NCBI GenBank assembly: GCA_009926405.1
Contig: RFOZ01000059.1
Location: 1 to 6,780, forward strand
DNA length: 6,780 nt
DNA from: Cytophagia bacterium
Lineage (GTDB): Bacteria > Bacteroidota > Bacteroidia > UBA7662
Direction of reading: 5' to 3'
This document shows, one piece after another, positions 4,804 through 6,780 of the stretch. Every line of letters begins with the position of its first letter. The first letter of the stretch is position 1. The notes under the pieces were generated by a model. The model worked only from the letters and a program-made list of their open reading frames with translations. It was not told the DNA's origin and ran no database searches. The position numbers and the translations under genes are program-made.

Positions 4804-5992
4804 ATTCCTTAATCTTCCGGTACAAGGTACGTTCCGAGATTCCTAATTCCATGGCAGCCTGTCGACGACGCCCGGCATACTTTCGAATAGCCCTTTCAAT
4901 CATGCGCTTTTCGACCTCAGCCAAGGAAAGGTTCTCTTCCACATCCACCACCTCGGCATGGTCTTCGTAACGAGAAGGCGGAGAAACCACCGCATTCACG
5001 ACAGGGGTCACCATGGGGGACACCACCGAGGTTAACTGCTCGGAATGCACCACCCCATCACTTTCCATGATTTGACCCATGGCTCTTTTCATTTCGACCA
5101 TGTCGCGCTTCAGATCAAACAAGACCTTGTACAACAAATCTCGCTCGGACCACTCCGAAGCAGACTCCGTTGTCCCTTCCAACAGGGCCGGCAAACCCGA
5201 ACGAACCGATTCTTTAACAGGCAAATAAGGCAAAATCTCGTCGCCGCTGAGTTGCCGCGTGGGAGCCAAAACACAAATTTGTTCGGCTACGTTTTTGAGC
5301 TGACGAATGTTGCCAGGCCAGGGCTGATCGCATAGCCATTGCATGGCAGCAGGATCCAACTGCACGGGCACCGAAGCGTATCGCTCGGCAAAATCAGCGG
5401 CAAATTTTCGAAACAAAAGGGGAATATCTTCTTGACGATCCCGCAAAGATGGAATTTGGATTGCCACGGTGTTCATGCGGTAATACAAATCTTCCCGAAA
5501 CTTGCCTTTCCCGATTTGGGAAAGCAAGGAGACATTGGTAGCAGCCACCAAACGAACATCCGTTTTGAGAACCTTGGATGAACCTACCTTGATAAATTCA
5601 CCCGACTCCAAAACCCTCAAAAGGCGAGCCTGGGTACCCAACGGCATCTCAGCCACTTCATCCAAAAAAATAGTCCCTCCGTTGACGGTCTCAAAATAGC
5701 CCTGTCTGGCTTCGTGGGCACCGGTAAAGGAGCCTTTTTCGTGGCCAAAAAGCTCCGAGTCAATGGTGCCTTCCGGGATGGCTCCGCAATTTACAGCGAT
5801 GAACTTGTTATGTTTTCGTCGGGATAATTGATGGAGAATTTTGGAAAAAACCTCCTTCCCAACCCCCGATTCCCCCAAAATCAAGACCGAAACATCGGTC
5901 GCTGCTACTTGTTCTGCAATTCGCAGCGCATGGTTCAGGGTCGGGGCATTCCCGATGATACCAAACCGTTGTTTAAGTGTTTGCAATTCCAT
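4784..5992 (-). CDS. Sigma-54-dependent transcriptional activator (AAA+ enhancer-binding protein, Fis-type HTH), no N-terminal sensor domain
   Basis: This activator remodels sigma-54 RNA polymerase at distant promoters. From the chosen ATG it has 402 residues, and the AAA+ domain begins almost at once, with no receiver, PAS or GAF domain. Visible motifs are Walker A GESGVGKE (40-47), the sigma-54-contacting loop as GSFTGA (87-92; usual form GAFTGA), Walker B GGTIFLDE (105-112), ATN (151-153), the FREDLYYR arginine-finger region (165-172) and WPGNIRQL (225-232). A long linker (about 260-355) contains an amphipathic helix at 283-309 that could form a coiled coil. The C-terminal Fis-like HTH covers about 357-398 (RRRQAAMELGISERTLYRKI). 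The frame opens at 6073, but that start overlaps the methyltransferase by 70 bases; MELQTLKQRFGIIG at 5992 is the family's normal beginning, 11 bases after that gene. It is a candidate regulator of groESL. Confidence 0.95.
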   Translation of the reverse strand: MELQTLKQRFGIIGNAPTLNHALRIAEQVAATDVSVLILGESGVGKEVFSKILHQLSRRKHNKFIAVNCGAIPEGTIDSELFGHEKGSFTGAHEARQGYFETVNGGTIFLDEVAEMPLGTQARLLRVLESGEFIKVGSSKVLKTDVRLVAATNVSLLSQIGKGKFREDLYYRMNTVAIQIPSLRDRQEDIPLLFRKFAADFAERYASVPVQLDPAAMQWLCDQPWPGNIRQLKNVAEQICVLAPTRQLSGDEILPYLPVKESVRSGLPALLEGTTESASEWSERDLLYKVLFDLKRDMVEMKRAMGQIMESDGVVHSEQLTSVVSPMVTPVVNAVVSPPSRYEDHAEVVDVEENLSLAEVEKRMIERAIRKYAGRRRQAAMELGISERTLYRKIKEYGLEED

Positions 5993-6003
5993 AGAAACCC
6001 GGA

Positions 6004-6768
6004 TTAGCGTGGTTGTTTTTCGAGTACCATAACGGCCATCCAACCCCAGTATTTGAGCCCAGGCACCAACCAAAAAAGTCCGCGATCCACAAAATCCAAA
6101 CCTCGTAACACAGGTTCAAACCAAGCCTGCCTTCGGAACAAAACCGCAGCCGTGGTTAACATATTGAAATAACGAACCTGCACGTTGGAAAAATACCGTT
6201 GAGCCCTCTCAAAATCTGGTCGTCGCATGGGTCTTTCATCCACGGTCCGTAGAGCGGGGGTCATTTTTCGGTAAAGATTTAGAAAAGGATTGTGGCCGGT
6301 TGGTTCAATGAAGACAGCCCTTCCACCGGGTTTGAGGCAGCGGGATAATTCTGCATAGGCTTTATCGAGATCCAGGTGGTGTAGAATCGCGGAACCCACG
6401 ATCATATCGAAGGTATTATCCTCAAATTCAAGACTTTCGGCATTCATGCACCGAAAATCAATGTCCAATCCTTGTTCCAACGCCTTGGCCTTTGATTGCT
6501 CGATGGCCACCTCCGAAATATCAATCCCAACAACACGGGCGCCTTGAGCGGCCAAATCAAAGGCAGCCGACCCAGGACCACAACCGTACTCCAGGACAAA
6601 GGTGCCCGGAACCAAGGGCGTCATGGCTTGGCGGTGTGCCAAACGGCTACTTTGGATGGTGTCGTAATATTTATCAACCGAATGCCGAAGATCCTCGGCG
6701 AAAGCTTTGTTATGGTATTCTTTTTCGCGACGATAACGTTCTTGGGCTGAAGGCGTTGAATCACTCAT
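6004..6768 (-). CDS. Class I SAM-dependent methyltransferase (Methyltransf_11 type), substrate unknown
   Basis: This is a soluble enzyme expected to move a methyl group from S-adenosylmethionine to an unknown acceptor. Its 254 residues show a Rossmann fold: motif I VLEYGCGPGSA (58-68), the acidic end of strand 2 VVGIDIS (79-85) for the SAM ribose, NAESLEFEDNTFD (109-121), the post-motif region IVGSAILHHLDL (123-134), and LKPGGRAVFIEP (145-156). The first 50 residues are charged and helical. The last part (215-251) is rich in aromatic and hydrophobic residues (LFWLVPGLKYWGWMAVMVLE) and may meet a lipid-like or bulky substrate; this is only inference. The ATG at 6768 is supported by a good Shine-Dalgarno sequence 7 bases upstream. 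The sigma-54 activator follows after 11 bases, so the two are probably co-transcribed. Genes upstream are outside the window. Confidence 0.9.
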   Translation of the reverse strand: MSDSTPSAQERYRREKEYHNKAFAEDLRHSVDKYYDTIQSSRLAHRQAMTPLVPGTFVLEYGCGPGSAAFDLAAQGARVVGIDISEVAIEQSKAKALEQGLDIDFRCMNAESLEFEDNTFDMIVGSAILHHLDLDKAYAELSRCLKPGGRAVFIEPTGHNPFLNLYRKMTPALRTVDERPMRRPDFERAQRYFSNVQVRYFNMLTTAAVLFRRQAWFEPVLRGLDFVDRGLFWLVPGLKYWGWMAVMVLEKQPR

Positions 6769-6775
6769 AGTTCAA

Positions 6776-6780
6776 CCTCC
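6776..6780 (-). promoter_or_regulatory. Shine-Dalgarno sequence of the methyltransferase gene
   Basis: GGAGG lies at the window edge on the minus strand, 7 bases before the ATG at 6768. It supports this start. It stands out because groES, groEL, secG and sdhC have A-rich or plain leaders without such a site. Confidence 0.7.

Noticed and set aside
5993..6073. Longer N-terminus for the sigma-54 activator (ATG at 6073)
   Set aside because: The added 27 residues overlap the 3' end of the methyltransferase and look unlike the family. The ATG at 5992 gives the normal beginning of the protein just after the methyltransferase stop.
1..6780. Mobile elements, CRISPR arrays, tRNA or rRNA genes, phage or defence systems
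   Set aside because: No repeat array, transposase, integrase, cloverleaf-like sequence or defence domain was seen. All coding space is taken by core genes on one strand.

Overview
The window reads as a chromosomal segment of a member of the Bacteroidota with roughly balanced base composition; family or genus cannot be fixed from it. Three things point there: the gene order (sigma-54 activator, lptE, small TPR-like protein, secG, groES, groEL); a diheme cytochrome b SdhC followed by an SdhA with the N-terminus typical of that phylum; and mostly A-rich translation leaders without clear Shine-Dalgarno sequences. All eight recognisable genes lie on the minus strand, so the window reads from high to low coordinates. 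No tRNA, rRNA, insertion sequence, CRISPR array or long repeat was seen.

Region 1 (6780-3200) is a compact five-gene run: a class I SAM-dependent methyltransferase, a sigma-54 enhancer-binding protein (EBP) with no N-terminal sensor domain, the LPS-transport lipoprotein LptE, a poorly conserved protein with one C-terminal TPR-like hairpin, and the translocon subunit SecG. Gaps are 11, -20, 2 and 18 bases, so co-transcription is likely. The theme is envelope biogenesis (LptE, SecG) together with a regulator.

Region 2 (3199-2996) is a 204-base regulatory spacer before groES and is the most interesting part of the window. It holds an exact -24/-12 sigma-54 promoter (TGGCAC-N5-TTGCA) whose predicted start lies 22 bases before the groES ATG. 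Centred near -88 is a perfect 8-bp inverted repeat, TTGTCAGT-GAA-ACTGACAA, with an extra TTGTCA half-site 22 bp further upstream. That is the architecture of an EBP-controlled promoter, and an EBP gene sits in the adjacent operon. The sequence-based hypothesis is that this cluster's own EBP, or another one, drives the chaperonin operon with sigma-54, in place of the CIRCE/HrcA or sigma-32 control found in other phyla.

Region 3 (2995-1035) is groES-groEL, full length with intact catalytic and mobile-loop features, ended by a strong GNRA-loop intrinsic terminator (1020-993).

Region 4 (992-1) starts the succinate dehydrogenase/fumarate reductase operon: complete sdhC, then the first 71 codons of sdhA, cut by the window edge within the codon expected for the FAD-binding histidine. 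A Bacteroidota-type promoter (TTG-N21-TAAATTTG) immediately follows the groEL terminator and partly reuses its T-tract.
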